Positions 18,767 to 27,356 of a stretch of 46,439 nt of DNA are shown here, piece after piece. A program made the position numbers and the translations under genes. The stretch is taken from assembly GCA_902826095.1 (NCBI GenBank), contig CADEDN010000026.1, positions 1 to 46,439 of the forward strand, written 5' to 3'. The stretch is from an uncultured Alphaproteobacteria bacterium (lineage in GTDB: Bacteria > Pseudomonadota > Alphaproteobacteria > Caulobacterales > Parvularculaceae). Under the pieces are notes generated by a model that had not been told where the DNA came from, ran no database searches, and saw only the letters and a program-made list of their open reading frames with translations. Position 1 is the first letter of the stretch; every line of letters begins with the position of its first letter.

Positions 18767-20188
18767 ATGCGAAAACGCCAATGCAAGATCGTCGCAACCG
18801 TCGGGCCGGCGAGCGCCTCGCCGTCCATGTTACGTCTTCTTCATCAGGCCGGCGTCGACGTCTTCCGCCTCAATTGTTCTCACGGCGAACCGGACAAGAT
18901 GACAAAAGTCGTTGAGGCGATCCGCGAGACCAGCCGCGAGACCGGAACGCCGATCGGCGTCTTCGCGGATTTGCAGGGCCCGAAAATCCGCACTGGCGTT
19001 CTAAAAGGCGATGGGCTCGATCTCAAATTCCGCGAGCGCTATCGCCTCGTCCTCGCCGCCGACACCCAGGACAGCGACGTCATCCCGATTCCGCACAAGG
19101 AAATCATCGACACGCTGAAGGCCGGCGACATCTTGAAACTCGACGACGGCAAGTTGCAGCTGACGGTCGAGGAAACCAAGAGCGGCGTCGTTATCGCGCG
19201 CGCCGACACGCCGGGGCGTCTGACCAATCGCAAGGGCGTCAATCTGCCGGGCCGCCAATTGCCGATTTCAGCGCTCACCGAGAAAGACCGCGCGGACCTT
19301 CTGCATGCGCTGAAGATCGGCGTCGATTATGTCGCCCTTTCCTTTGTCCAGCGCCCGGAGGACGTCGCCGAAGCGCGCGCGATCATCGGCGACAGAGCGG
19401 GAATCATCTCGAAAATCGAAAAGCCGTCGGCCGTCGATCATCTTGACGAAATCATCGCGCTCTCCGACGCTTTGATGGTGGCGCGCGGCGATCTTGGCGT
19501 CGAGTTGCCGCCGGAAGACGTCCCGAACATTCAGCGCCGCATCGTCCGCGCCTGCCGCAGCGCCGGCAAACCGGTGATTGTCGCGACGCACATGCTGGAA
19601 TCGATGATCGAACAGATCGCACCGACAAGAGCCGAAGCCTCTGACGTGTCGACCGCAGTTTTTCAGGGCGCCGATGCGGTCATGCTTTCGGCGGAAACCG
19701 CGGTCGGCCGCCACCCGCCGACCGCGGTCGCGATCATGGACCGGATCATCGCGGCGACGGAGCAGGATCCGGAATGTGCGTCATTCTCGTCTCATGACGA
19801 TCCGTCCGCCGAGCATACGACCGCGGACGCCATCACCCTCTCGGCCCGCCGCATCGCCGAGGTGCTCGATTGCAAATTCGCGGTCGCCTACACGAAGACC
19901 GGATCGACGGCCAAGCGCCTGTCGCGCGATCGGCCGCATTGCGCCATTCTCGCGGCAACGCCGGGCGGCGATGTCGCGCGGCGGCTGTCGCTCTTTTGGG
20001 GCGTGACGCCGGTGACAACGGAAGACATTTCGCATTTCCATGAAATGCTCGACAAGGCGGAAGCGCTCTGTCTGAAGAGCGGCGCAAAGGACGGCGACCG
20101 CATCATCATCCTCGCCGGCTATCCGTTCGGCCGGCCCGGCAAAACCAATACGCTGAAAATCAGCCGCATCGGCGCGTCGGGAGAATGA
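18767..20188 (+). CDS. pyk: Pyruvate kinase
   Basis: Pyruvate kinase transfers phosphate from phosphoenolpyruvate to ADP in the last step of glycolysis. The 473-residue protein has the family opening (KIVATVGPASASPSMLRLLHQAGVDVFRLNCSHG), the B-domain, the active-site signature ISKIEKPSAVDHLDEIIALSDALMVARGDLGVELP and the MLESMI segment, then the C-terminal allosteric domain. A ribosome-binding site, AGAGGA, precedes the ATG. A methyltransferase gene begins 4 bases after the stop and is probably co-transcribed. Confidence 0.97.
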   Translation: MRKRQCKIVATVGPASASPSMLRLLHQAGVDVFRLNCSHGEPDKMTKVVEAIRETSRETGTPIGVFADLQGPKIRTGVLKGDGLDLKFRERYRLVLAADTQDSDVIPIPHKEIIDTLKAGDILKLDDGKLQLTVEETKSGVVIARADTPGRLTNRKGVNLPGRQLPISALTEKDRADLLHALKIGVDYVALSFVQRPEDVAEARAIIGDRAGIISKIEKPSAVDHLDEIIALSDALMVARGDLGVELPPEDVPNIQRRIVRACRSAGKPVIVATHMLESMIEQIAPTRAEASDVSTAVFQGADAVMLSAETAVGRHPPTAVAIMDRIIAATEQDPECASFSSHDDPSAEHTTADAITLSARRIAEVLDCKFAVAYTKTGSTAKRLSRDRPHCAILAATPGGDVARRLSLFWGVTPVTTEDISHFHEMLDKAEALCLKSGAKDGDRIIILAGYPFGRPGKTNTLKISRIGASGE

Positions 20189-20192
20189 GCGC

Positions 20193-20906
20193 TTGGCCGC
20201 CGTCGATATCGCAACCGCGCATACGATCGACTTCGTCAGACAGTGGGCGCCGCCAGGCGCCTCGATCCTTGAAATTGGCGGCGGGCGCGGCGATCTCGCG
20301 GCGGCGCTGTCGCGCGACGGGTACGCCGTCACGATGATCGACGCCGCGCCGGAAGCAGTCGCCGCCGCGCAGGCGAAAGGAATCGCCGCGCACCAGGCGG
20401 TCTGGCCTCAATTCCCGTCGCTGTCGGTCGATGCAGTCTTGTTCACGCGCTCGCTGCACCACATCGAGGGCCTTTCAGCGGCGCTCGAAGCTGCCCGAGC
20501 CCGATTGAATGCGGGAGGCGTCATTCTTGTTGAAGATTTCGACTTTCCTTCCGCCAACGAGGCGACCATACGCTGGTTTGTCGCGCAGGCGCGCCGCACG
20601 GCCGCTTCAAATACCCTCACCGCTCACTCCTTCGCCGCAGTGATTTTGGCCGCACGCGATCCGTTTGCAACGTGGACGCACGATCACGATCATGAACATC
20701 ACTCGATCGGCGCCATCGACGAGGCGCTTGGCGCGGTCGCGAGAATCGTCTCGCGCGAGGATGCGGCCTATCTCTATCGGCACCTGATTTCCGCCGGCGC
20801 GGACGAATCGCCCGTCAAAGCAGCGTTCGGCGAGGAGTTGTCCGCGATCGAACGGGGATTGATTGTGGGCGTCGGACGGCGGATCGTCGCCAAAGCGCAT
20901 CCATAG
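20193..20906 (+). CDS. Class I SAM-dependent methyltransferase
   Basis: The 237-residue protein has motif I ILEIGGGRGDLAAAL (about 25-39), an acidic motif II (VTMIDAAPEA) and a motif IV-like VDAVLFTRSLHHIEGL. The reading frame begins at a TTG at 20193 with GGGAG about 10 bases upstream; no ATG lies in frame nearby, so a TTG start is preferred. A histidine-rich stretch near the middle (THDHDHEHHS) is unusual. The acceptor is unknown. It lies directly behind pyk and 10 bases before the dienelactone-hydrolase gene, so a three-gene transcript is plausible. Confidence 0.82.
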   Translation: MAAVDIATAHTIDFVRQWAPPGASILEIGGGRGDLAAALSRDGYAVTMIDAAPEAVAAAQAKGIAAHQAVWPQFPSLSVDAVLFTRSLHHIEGLSAALEAARARLNAGGVILVEDFDFPSANEATIRWFVAQARRTAASNTLTAHSFAAVILAARDPFATWTHDHDHEHHSIGAIDEALGAVARIVSREDAAYLYRHLISAGADESPVKAAFGEELSAIERGLIVGVGRRIVAKAHP

Positions 20907-20916
20907 GAGGCAAGTC

Positions 20917-21636
20917 ATGGCGATCTCCGCACGCTTGGTCGAATACGCCTACGCGGGAAAGGCATTCGAAGGATTGCTGGTGATCGACGGCGCAATCTTC
21001 GGAAAGCGCCCCGCGGTGCTCATTTCGCATGCGTGGGCGGGTCGCGGTCCGGTGGAGGAAAGCTACGCCATGCGCCTCGCCGAGCTTGGCTATGCGGGTT
21101 TTGCGCTCGATCTCTACGGCAAGGGTGTCTTCGGCAAGACGACGGCCGAATGCCAGGCGCTGATGTCGCCGCTCGCGCAGGATCGCCCGCATTTGCAGGA
21201 GCTTCTACTCAACGCCGTTGAAGCGGTGAAGAAGCTTCCAGAAGTCGACCCCTCGAAGATCGCCGTCATGGGCTTTTGTTTCGGCGGGCTTTGCTCGCTC
21301 GACGTCGCGCGCACGGGCGCCGACGTCAAAGGCGTCGCGTCGTTCCACGGGCTTTTTTCGACGCCTGGAAACACGAAGGGACGGAAGATCAGGGCGAAGG
21401 TGATCGCCTTCCACGGCTGGGACGATCCGATGGTCAAGCCGGACGACGTCGAGGCGCTCGGCGCGGAACTCACGGAGGCCGGCGCCGACTGGCAGATCCA
21501 CGCCTATGGCGGCGTCATGCACGCCTTCACTAATCCGCAAGCGAACGATCCTGGTTTCGGCACAGTCTACAACGAACGTGCGGCGGATCGAAGTTGGGAG
21601 TCAATGAAATTATTCTTGGCGGAGTGCTTCGGTTGA
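20917..21636 (+). CDS. Dienelactone-hydrolase-family protein
   Basis: This alpha/beta hydrolase has 239 residues from the ATG at 20917, which has a near-perfect ribosome-binding site (AGGAGG). The nucleophile is cysteine: GFCFGGLC, with C121, as in dienelactone hydrolases. The acid is in the HGWDDPMVKPDD segment and the catalytic histidine in VMHAFTNP. The substrate is probably a lactone or ester; no other aromatic-degradation genes are nearby, so a role in chlorocatechol breakdown is not supported. Its last 27 bases overlap the convergent thrC gene. Confidence 0.9.
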   Translation: MAISARLVEYAYAGKAFEGLLVIDGAIFGKRPAVLISHAWAGRGPVEESYAMRLAELGYAGFALDLYGKGVFGKTTAECQALMSPLAQDRPHLQELLLNAVEAVKKLPEVDPSKIAVMGFCFGGLCSLDVARTGADVKGVASFHGLFSTPGNTKGRKIRAKVIAFHGWDDPMVKPDDVEALGAELTEAGADWQIHAYGGVMHAFTNPQANDPGFGTVYNERAADRSWESMKLFLAECFG

Positions 21637-22854
21637 TTGAGCAAATTTGCTCCAATCAATCGGCATCGTCCGATCTATGAATTTCTCCGTGTTCGGCATC
21701 GGATATTTCAGTCCCGTCGCGCAGTTGAACAAAATGACGCGATCCTTGCGCGACACACGCTCGTCTATGAGCGATCGACGATAGGCCGCATAGGTCGCCG
21801 CGCCTTCGGGGCAGAGGAGCAGGCCTTCCTCGCGCGCCATTTCTTTCTGGGCGTCGATGATGTCGTCGTCGTCGACGGCGATCGCAAAGCCGTCTGACAA
21901 TCGCACCGCGCGGATGATCAGGAAATCGCCGACCGCGATCGGCACGCGAATGCCGGCGGCGAGCGTCGAAGCGTTCTCCCAGAGCGGCGCATGCTCCTCG
22001 CCGCGCTCCCAGGCGCGTACGATTGGCGCGCAGCCGGACGCCTGCACGGCGACCATACGCGGGCGCTTTGCGCCGATCCAGCCGATCGTTTCGAGTTCGT
22101 CGAACGCCTTCCACATGCCGATAAGGCCGGTGCCGCCGCCGGTCGGGTAAAAGATGACATCCGGCAATTCCCAACCGAGCTGTTCGGCAAGTTCCAATCC
22201 CATCGTTTTCTTGCCTTCGATGCGATAAGGCTCTTTCAGGGTCGAGACGTCGAACCAGCCGACTTTCTCCTTCCCTTCGCCGACGATCTTGCCGCAATCA
22301 TTGATGAGGCCGTTGACGCGAAAAACCTCGCCGCCCTGCAATGCGATTTCCTCGACATTCACCGGCGGCGTGTCGTCGGGGCAAAACACGGTCGATCGCA
22401 TCCCCGCGCGCGAGGCGTAGGCAGCGAGCGCCGCGCCGGCATTGCCGTTTGTCGGCATGGCGAGTTGCTTCAAGCCAAACTCCTTCGCCATCGCGACGGC
22501 AAGCGCCAATCCTCGCGCTTTGAACGATCCGGTCGGCAGGCGTCCTTCATCCTTCACGAATATCTCGCCGCCGCCGAGCCGCCCTTCGATGCGCGGCGTC
22601 CTGATCAACGGCGTCACGACCTCGCCGAGCGATACGCGGTGTTCGGCGCGCGCGACGGGGAGGAATTCGCGATAGCGCCAGAAGCCTTCCATGCGCGCCG
22701 CCAGCGTCTTTTTGTCGATCGACGCGGCGATGGCGTCGAGATCATACCGGACGAGTAGCGGCCGGCCGGCCTCCGACAGACCGTGTATGCGGCCAGCCTT
22801 GTAGCGCTTGCCGGTGAGAGAGCATTCAAGATGGGAAACGAATGATCGGTTCAT
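21610..22854 (-). CDS. thrC: Threonine synthase
   Basis: Threonine synthase converts O-phosphohomoserine to threonine with pyridoxal phosphate. The 414-residue protein has the PLP lysine K112 in LPTGSFKARGLALAVAMAKE, the substrate loop PTNGNAGAALAAYASRAG and the PLP-phosphate loop FYPTGGGTGLIGMWKA. The N-terminus (LECSLTGKRYKAGRIHGLSEAGRPLLVRYDL) is the zinc-ribbon type of leader, but the ribbon cysteines are mostly lost: only one remains. This is the archaeal/plant-like class. A catabolic threonine dehydratase is less likely because of that leader and the length. Confidence 0.87.
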   Translation of the reverse strand: MNRSFVSHLECSLTGKRYKAGRIHGLSEAGRPLLVRYDLDAIAASIDKKTLAARMEGFWRYREFLPVARAEHRVSLGEVVTPLIRTPRIEGRLGGGEIFVKDEGRLPTGSFKARGLALAVAMAKEFGLKQLAMPTNGNAGAALAAYASRAGMRSTVFCPDDTPPVNVEEIALQGGEVFRVNGLINDCGKIVGEGKEKVGWFDVSTLKEPYRIEGKKTMGLELAEQLGWELPDVIFYPTGGGTGLIGMWKAFDELETIGWIGAKRPRMVAVQASGCAPIVRAWERGEEHAPLWENASTLAAGIRVPIAVGDFLIIRAVRLSDGFAIAVDDDDIIDAQKEMAREEGLLLCPEGAATYAAYRRSLIDERVSRKDRVILFNCATGLKYPMPNTEKFIDRTMPIDWSKFAQSTEALRQE

Positions 22855-22863
22855 GAGAGCGCG

Positions 22864-23220
22864 CTATCGTTTCGCCTGCAGCACAAGAATGAGCGCAATG
22901 GCGCCGGGCAAGGCCTGCGTCAGAAGGATCGTCGGCTTCGCGGTCGCCGCGCCAAACGCGCCCGCAATGATCACGCATAGGAGAAAGAAAATCTGCACGT
23001 CCCGCTTTCGCGCAGCAAGTCCCCACAAAAGGCCCGCAGCGAGAAATCCGTTGTAGAGGCCCTGATTGGCGGCGAGCGTCGCCGTCGCCGCCGATTGATC
23101 TTCGGTCATTGCAAATATCCCGCGGCCAATCGGATGGTCCCAGAAGACCATCTCAAGGACGAGGAACGCCATGTGCAGCGCCGCGACGCTGCCGACAGCA
23201 AGGCCTGCGAAAAATCTCAT
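22864..23220 (-). CDS. DUF1304 membrane protein
   Basis: This 118-residue protein has four predicted helices and the DUF1304 family pattern: HMAFLVLEMVFWDHP, then TATLAANQGLYNGFLAAGLLWGL, a variable loop, and FLLCVIIAGAFGAATAKPTILLTQALPGAIALIL. The start at 23220 has GGGGG upstream; an ATG 6 bases earlier (23226) is an alternative, and the frame is open far upstream without family character. It follows thrC's start by 9 bases on the same strand and may share its transcript. Function unknown. Confidence 0.85.
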   Translation of the reverse strand: MRFFAGLAVGSVAALHMAFLVLEMVFWDHPIGRGIFAMTEDQSAATATLAANQGLYNGFLAAGLLWGLAARKRDVQIFFLLCVIIAGAFGAATAKPTILLTQALPGAIALILVLQAKR

Positions 23221-23362
23221 CGGCATCCCCCGCGTTTTTCTCTGCCAGCGCAAGGAGACTACGCCGCGACCGACGGCGACAAAAGCAGGAAGCCGCCCCC
23301 GCGGAGGTCCAACGCCTTGCGGCGGCGCGCATCGCCGCCGCCGCCATGCATCCGGAGCGCTT

Positions 23363-23980
23363 CTATTTCTCGATGATCGCCGGCGCTTCAGCCTTCGGCG
23401 CTTCTTCGGCGCCATCCGCCGACGTCGCCGGTTCGCCCTCAATCGCCGCCGGTTCAGCCGCGACGGTCGCTGAAGCCGGTTCGACCGCCGCGTCTTCCGC
23501 CGCCGCCGCCGCCTCGCCGGCATCGAGCGGACAGCCCTTCGCGAGCATGACGCCTTCGAGCTTGGCCAGCGTCACCTTCGCGTCGTTGATCGCATCGGCG
23601 CGCTTGGCCTCGCGCCGCGCCGAGCCGGTAATCAGCGGCAGGAATCCGGCGCCGGGAATGGTCGACTTCACCGTCGTCAGCGCGACCGAAGCGGCAGCGC
23701 CCGGCGGCGAGAGGTCCTTGGCTTTGGCGAGGCCCGTCGGGCTGGTGAAGTCGACGGTTTTCGGTTTGACGACGGCGCTCGCGGTCTTCTCAGCAAGACC
23801 AGCGCGTTTTTCTCTGAGCTCAGGGCATTCCATCGTCGCGAGATTGGCGGTCTTCACCGATTCCGACGCAGCTTTCAGCGCCTTTGGGTCAACCTTTGCC
23901 GAAGTCGCGCATGCGGCGCAGGCGAGCGCGGCCGCAAGAGCGGTCAGCGTAGAGTGCTTTTTTTTCAAGCAAGCCCCCAT
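23363..23980 (-). CDS. Probable envelope protein (putative lipoprotein), unknown function
   Basis: The gene gives about 205 residues from the ATG at 23980. A TTG at 23968 (MKKKHSTLTALAAALACAAC), which has a GGGGG run upstream, may be the real start. The leader is a basic n-region plus a hydrophobic core ending LACAAC, so a signal peptide is clear and lipidation at one cysteine is possible but not canonical. The body has conserved-looking TMECPELREKRAGLAEKT and PLITGSARREAKRADAINDAKVTLAKLEGVMLAKGC segments with two cysteines. The C-terminal 50 residues are an Ala/Glu/Pro-rich tail. No known domain is recognised. Confidence 0.6.
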   Translation of the reverse strand: MGACLKKKHSTLTALAAALACAACATSAKVDPKALKAASESVKTANLATMECPELREKRAGLAEKTASAVVKPKTVDFTSPTGLAKAKDLSPPGAAASVALTTVKSTIPGAGFLPLITGSARREAKRADAINDAKVTLAKLEGVMLAKGCPLDAGEAAAAAEDAAVEPASATVAAEPAAIEGEPATSADGAEEAPKAEAPAIIEK

Positions 23981-24062
23981 CACAAGAGGATTGAACAATC
24001 CTCTCCCCTGCCAAGCCAATACCAAAGCAGCCGGCATTATTCAATACGCTGACGATCCGACT

Positions 24063-24608
24063 TTATTCGCTGTCCGCCGAAACGCCGAGCTTTTTCTGAG
24101 CGGGGCCAAAATCAGGATTGATCTCAAGCGCCATCCGATAGGCTTCCCGGGCCTTGACCGCATCTTTTTTCGCCTCCTGCGCCAGCCCAATATTGTACCA
24201 GGCGACATGCGATTTCGTCAGGTCGTACCTCAACGCGGCCTCATAGTCAGCGATCGCATCGTCATAACGACGCATTAAATAGTAAGTATTGCCTCGGTTG
24301 AGATAGGCCTCAGCGAGTTCCCCATCCGCTGCGATCGCCCGATCAAAGTCAGCTAAGGCATGCTCCAGGTCTCCCGCGCGATTGAGAACGACGCCGCGGT
24401 TCACATAGGTCGCAATGCGGTCGCGCGCGGTCATCGCTTGCGACTTCAGGGCCTCATCGCAAGAGTCCGAATTCCTCGAGAAATCGTCGCGCGCGGATTC
24501 GTAGCATTGCTGCGCTTCGGTAGCGCCGAACGTCGTCACCGACATTTGAGCTGACGCGCCGAATGGCGAGAGCGCAGCGGCCGTCAGCAAGATTAACCGA
24601 ATCCTCAT
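24063..24608 (-). CDS. Tetratricopeptide-repeat periplasmic protein
   Basis: The start at 24608 follows GGAGG and gives 181 residues with a signal peptide (MRIRLILLTAAALSPFGASAQ). TPR units are readable: ATYVNRGVVLNRAGDLEHALADFDRAIA, AEAYLNRGNTYYLMRRYDDAIADYEAAL and VAWYNIGLAQEAKKDAVKAREAYRMALEINP, with the W/Y-x-x-G-x-A-x-x-x-G pattern. Two cysteines before the repeats (CYESARDDFSRNSDSC) may form a disulfide. TPRs mediate protein contact; the partner is unknown. It is divergent from bdhA, 128 bases away. Confidence 0.85.
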   Translation of the reverse strand: MRIRLILLTAAALSPFGASAQMSVTTFGATEAQQCYESARDDFSRNSDSCDEALKSQAMTARDRIATYVNRGVVLNRAGDLEHALADFDRAIAADGELAEAYLNRGNTYYLMRRYDDAIADYEAALRYDLTKSHVAWYNIGLAQEAKKDAVKAREAYRMALEINPDFGPAQKKLGVSADSE

Positions 24609-24735
24609 TGAGGCCTCCGCAGGCTTGACGTAACGCGCCGACAATCTACGCCCCTCGTCGATCTTTGGCCAGTTTCGTGTTGAGGTCGAACGCCTCAGCG
24701 AATAGGGTCGCGGCGCTTTTGGAAGGAAGCTCGCC

Positions 24736-25518
24736 ATGCTGAAATCACGCGCCGCCGTCGTCACCGGATCTACCAGCGGAATCGGCCTTGGCGTCGCCTC
24801 AGCGTTTGCGCAGGCGGGCGCGGACATCATGCTCAACGGCTTTGGCGATCCCGCCGCGATTGAAAAGAAGCGGGCGACGCTGGCGGCGGAATTCGGCGTT
24901 CGTGCGCTCTACAGCGGCGCAGACATGACGAAACCCGACCAAATCCGCGCGATGATCAGCGAAGCGACGGCGGCGTTCGGGAAGGTCGACATCCTCGTCA
25001 ACAACGCCGGCATCCAGTATGTCTCTCCCATTGAAGATTTCCCGGACGACAAGTGGGACGCGATTATCGCGATCAATCTCTCGTCGACTTTCCACGCAAC
25101 CAAAGCCGTGTTCAAGGGCATGAAGGAAAGGCGCTTCGGGCGCATCATCAACATCGCCTCAGCACATGCGCTGGTCGCTTCACCCTTCAAGTCCGCTTAT
25201 GTGGCCGCCAAACACGGCGCCCTCGGCTTCACCAAGGCAATTGCGCTTGAAGGCGCCGAGTTCGGCGTCACCTGCAACGCGATCTGTCCCGGATACGTGA
25301 AAACGCCGCTCGTCGAGAAGCAGATCCCCGACACGGCGAAGGCGCGCGGCATGACCGAGGAGGAAGTGATCCAAAAGGTCATCCTTGAAGCGCAGCCGAC
25401 CAAGAAATTCGTGACGGTCAAGGATGTCGCGGCGTTAGCGGTCTTTCTGGCGGGTCCAAATTCCGCCTCGCTCACCGGCGCCGCCTATCAGATCGACGGC
25501 GGCTGGGTCGCGAAATAA
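24736..25518 (+). CDS. bdhA: D-3-hydroxybutyrate dehydrogenase
   Basis: This short-chain dehydrogenase has 260 residues and oxidises 3-hydroxybutyrate to acetoacetate with NAD+, a step in using polyhydroxybutyrate. The NAD-binding TGSTSGIG is at about 11-18, the NNAG motif at about 90, and the catalytic Y-x3-K is in SAYVAAKHGALGFTK. Family-specific segments are GIQYVSPIEDFPDDKWDAIIAINLSS, the NAICPGYVKTPLVEKQI substrate loop and AYQIDGGWVAK at the end. A GGAAGG ribosome-binding site is present. The stop codon overlaps the ATG of the patatin gene by one base (TAATG), so the two are translated together. Confidence 0.92.
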   Translation: MLKSRAAVVTGSTSGIGLGVASAFAQAGADIMLNGFGDPAAIEKKRATLAAEFGVRALYSGADMTKPDQIRAMISEATAAFGKVDILVNNAGIQYVSPIEDFPDDKWDAIIAINLSSTFHATKAVFKGMKERRFGRIINIASAHALVASPFKSAYVAAKHGALGFTKAIALEGAEFGVTCNAICPGYVKTPLVEKQIPDTAKARGMTEEEVIQKVILEAQPTKKFVTVKDVAALAVFLAGPNSASLTGAAYQIDGGWVAK

Positions 25519-26558
25519 TGGCCAGCCGCCGGCGCAAGAAAATCAATCTCGCACTGCAAGGCGGCGGATCGCACGGCGCCGTCACATGGGGCGTCCTTGA
25601 CCGCCTGCTTGAAGACGACAGACTCGACATCGAGGGCATCTCAGGCGCGAGCGCCGGCGCCGTCAACGCCGCCGCCCTCGCCTACGGCCTGCATCTTGGC
25701 GGCGCCAAGGGCGCGCGCGCAAAGCTTGACGAACTCTGGACGACGATCAGCGATGTCGGCGCCCTTTACAGTCCGGTGCGGCGGACGCCGTTCGAGATCG
25801 CCTCGAACACTTTCAACCTCGACGAATCGCTTTCCTATTACGCCTTCGACGTCTTCACGCGACTATTTTCGCCCTATCAATTCAATCCATTCAACATAAA
25901 CCCGCTGCGCGACGTGCTTTCAAAGTGCGTCGATTTTGACGAGCTCAAGAGATGCACGGTCGCCAGTCTTTATCTTTCAGCGACGAATGTCCGCACCGGC
26001 AAGGTTCACTTGTTTGAAACGAAGGATGTGACAATCGACACGGTCCTCGCCTCAACCTGCCTTCCCTTCCTGTTCAAGGCGGTAGAAATCGGTGGCGAGC
26101 ATTATTGGGACGGCGGCTATATGGGAAATCCGCCGCTTTATCCGTTTTTCTACGGCGCGCGCTCCCATGACATCGTCATCGTGCACGTCAATCCGATCGA
26201 GCGCGACGACGTGCCGCTGACGACGCCGGAAATCCTCAACCGGATCAATGAAATCAGCTTTAATTCGTCGCTCTTGAGGGAGCTTCGCGCCATCGCCTTC
26301 GTTCACAAGCTGCTCGATGAAAAGTGGCTGAAAGACGAACACCATGACCGCCTTCGGAAGATCCATGTCCACTCGATCCGCAGCGACAAGTCGCTCGCCG
26401 ATCTGACCGTCGCCAGCAAGTTCAGCGTCGACTGGGGATTTCTCTCAGCGCTAAAAGACCGTGGGCGGAAGATCGCCAATTCATGGCTAGTCGAACACTT
26501 TGACGCGGTCGGCGAGCGCTCCTCCGTCGACATTCGCGCGATGTTCGACGGCGAGTGA
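25518..26558 (+). CDS. Patatin-like phospholipase/esterase
   Basis: This patatin-domain serine hydrolase has 346 residues. The oxyanion motif is LQGGGSHGAVTWG near the N-terminus, the nucleophile is in GISGASAGAVN (G-x-S-x-G), and the catalytic aspartate is in DGGYMGNPPL. There is no signal peptide, so it is cytoplasmic. It is coupled to bdhA by a TAATG overlap, a pairing seen in other alphaproteobacteria. This suggests an ester hydrolase in polyhydroxybutyrate or lipid turnover; that role is inference. Confidence 0.9.
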   Translation: MASRRRKKINLALQGGGSHGAVTWGVLDRLLEDDRLDIEGISGASAGAVNAAALAYGLHLGGAKGARAKLDELWTTISDVGALYSPVRRTPFEIASNTFNLDESLSYYAFDVFTRLFSPYQFNPFNINPLRDVLSKCVDFDELKRCTVASLYLSATNVRTGKVHLFETKDVTIDTVLASTCLPFLFKAVEIGGEHYWDGGYMGNPPLYPFFYGARSHDIVIVHVNPIERDDVPLTTPEILNRINEISFNSSLLRELRAIAFVHKLLDEKWLKDEHHDRLRKIHVHSIRSDKSLADLTVASKFSVDWGFLSALKDRGRKIANSWLVEHFDAVGERSSVDIRAMFDGE

Positions 26559-26592
26559 CTCCTTTCGAAAATTTCATTACGCCATGACAATT

Positions 26593-26604
26593 GCGTCATG
26601 ACGC
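26593..26604. promoter_or_regulatory. Perfect palindrome upstream of the EF-hand gene
   Basis: GCGTCATGACGC is a 12-bp perfect palindrome. A second arm, CATGAC (26583-26588), pairs with GTCATG (26595-26600). The site is about 105 bases before the EF-hand start and just after the patatin stop, in a place suitable for an operator. No regulator is assigned. Confidence 0.3.
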
Positions 26605-26706
26605 ATGCTTAACTGGAAATGAACGCGGACAAACTCCAGATCATGGTCAGCGCCTTGAGCATTGAGGCGACGGCGTCGAAAAGACGCCCTGTAAAAGGAG
26701 ACCACG

Positions 26707-27204
26707 ATGTTGAAATCAATCCTGACATGCGCGACGGCGATCGGGCTTGCGACGACGGCCGCGCTCGCCGAACAAGCGAGCGTCGACAAAGCCGTTCCCC
26801 AATATACGACGCAAACCACGTCAACCAGCGAGGCTCAATCAAAAGTGACGACCCGCGAAGACGCGCAAAAGCTCGGCGAAACGCAATTTCTCGCCGCTGA
26901 CGTCAATGTCGACGGCTTCGTCGACGGCGTCGAGTTCGCCGCGTTTTCGACAGACGCCGCCAAATTGGGCGCGGACAAGACCTCCGGCGACATGGTCGTC
27001 GACGCTCCTTCGGCCGATCAGGCCTTCGCCGCCATTGCGAAAGGCGACGGCAAAATCACGAAACAGGAAATGATTGACGCGCGCACGAAGAGCTTTGAGG
27101 CCGCCGACGGCAATCGGGACAAATCGCTTGACGCCGCCGAGCAGAAAAAATTCGCCGCTTTGACGATGGTAAGGTCGGAGCCGGCTGCCGCGCCTGTCCA
27201 ATAA
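26707..27204 (+). CDS. Exported EF-hand calcium-binding protein
   Basis: The protein has 165 residues with a signal peptide (MLKSILTCATAIGLATTAALAEQ). Three EF-hand-like loops are visible: DVNVDGFVDGVEF, a degenerate KGDGKITKQEM and DGNRDKSLDAAE. The first and third keep the D-x-[DN]-x-[DN]-G pattern closely. Such proteins bind calcium in the periplasm or outside the cell. A strong AAGGAG site precedes the ATG. The gene is a single transcription unit ending in hairpins and the terminator at 27321-27356. Confidence 0.87.
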   Translation: MLKSILTCATAIGLATTAALAEQASVDKAVPQYTTQTTSTSEAQSKVTTREDAQKLGETQFLAADVNVDGFVDGVEFAAFSTDAAKLGADKTSGDMVVDAPSADQAFAAIAKGDGKITKQEMIDARTKSFEAADGNRDKSLDAAEQKKFAALTMVRSEPAAAPVQ

Positions 27205-27245
27205 GGGAGCCTCCCCCGCCGCAACCGCCCCGTTGCGGCATTCCC

Positions 27246-27282
27246 GAGCAGGCTCTGCGGCAAATCTCCGCGGAGCCTGCTC
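27246..27282 (+). terminator. Long hairpin without a T tract
   Basis: GAGCAGGCTC and GAGCCTGCTC are perfect inverted copies. The stem continues inward for five more pairs, one of them G·U, to a 7-base loop, giving 15 pairs. No T run follows. It lies between the EF-hand stop and the canonical terminator downstream, and may protect the 3' end of the mRNA or act as a first pause. Confidence 0.5.
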
Positions 27283-27320
27283 AATTCGAATGCGCCGGCT
27301 TGTTGCAAATAAGTCGGCGT

Positions 27321-27356
27321 GGGCCCGCCTCGCGTCCCGGAGGCGGGCCTATTTTT
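27321..27356 (+). terminator. Rho-independent terminator of the EF-hand gene
   Basis: A 10-bp GC-rich stem (GGCCCGCCTC paired with GAGGCGGGCC) with an 8-base loop is followed by TATTTTT. The right arm touches the stop codon of the convergent yacG gene, so this compact element separates the two transcription units. On the minus strand it lacks a T run. Confidence 0.85.

Noticed and set aside
23109-24278. 389-residue open frame on the plus strand
   Set aside because: It lies antisense to two minus-strand genes, is rich in Ala/Ser/Arg and has no domain; a high-GC shadow frame.
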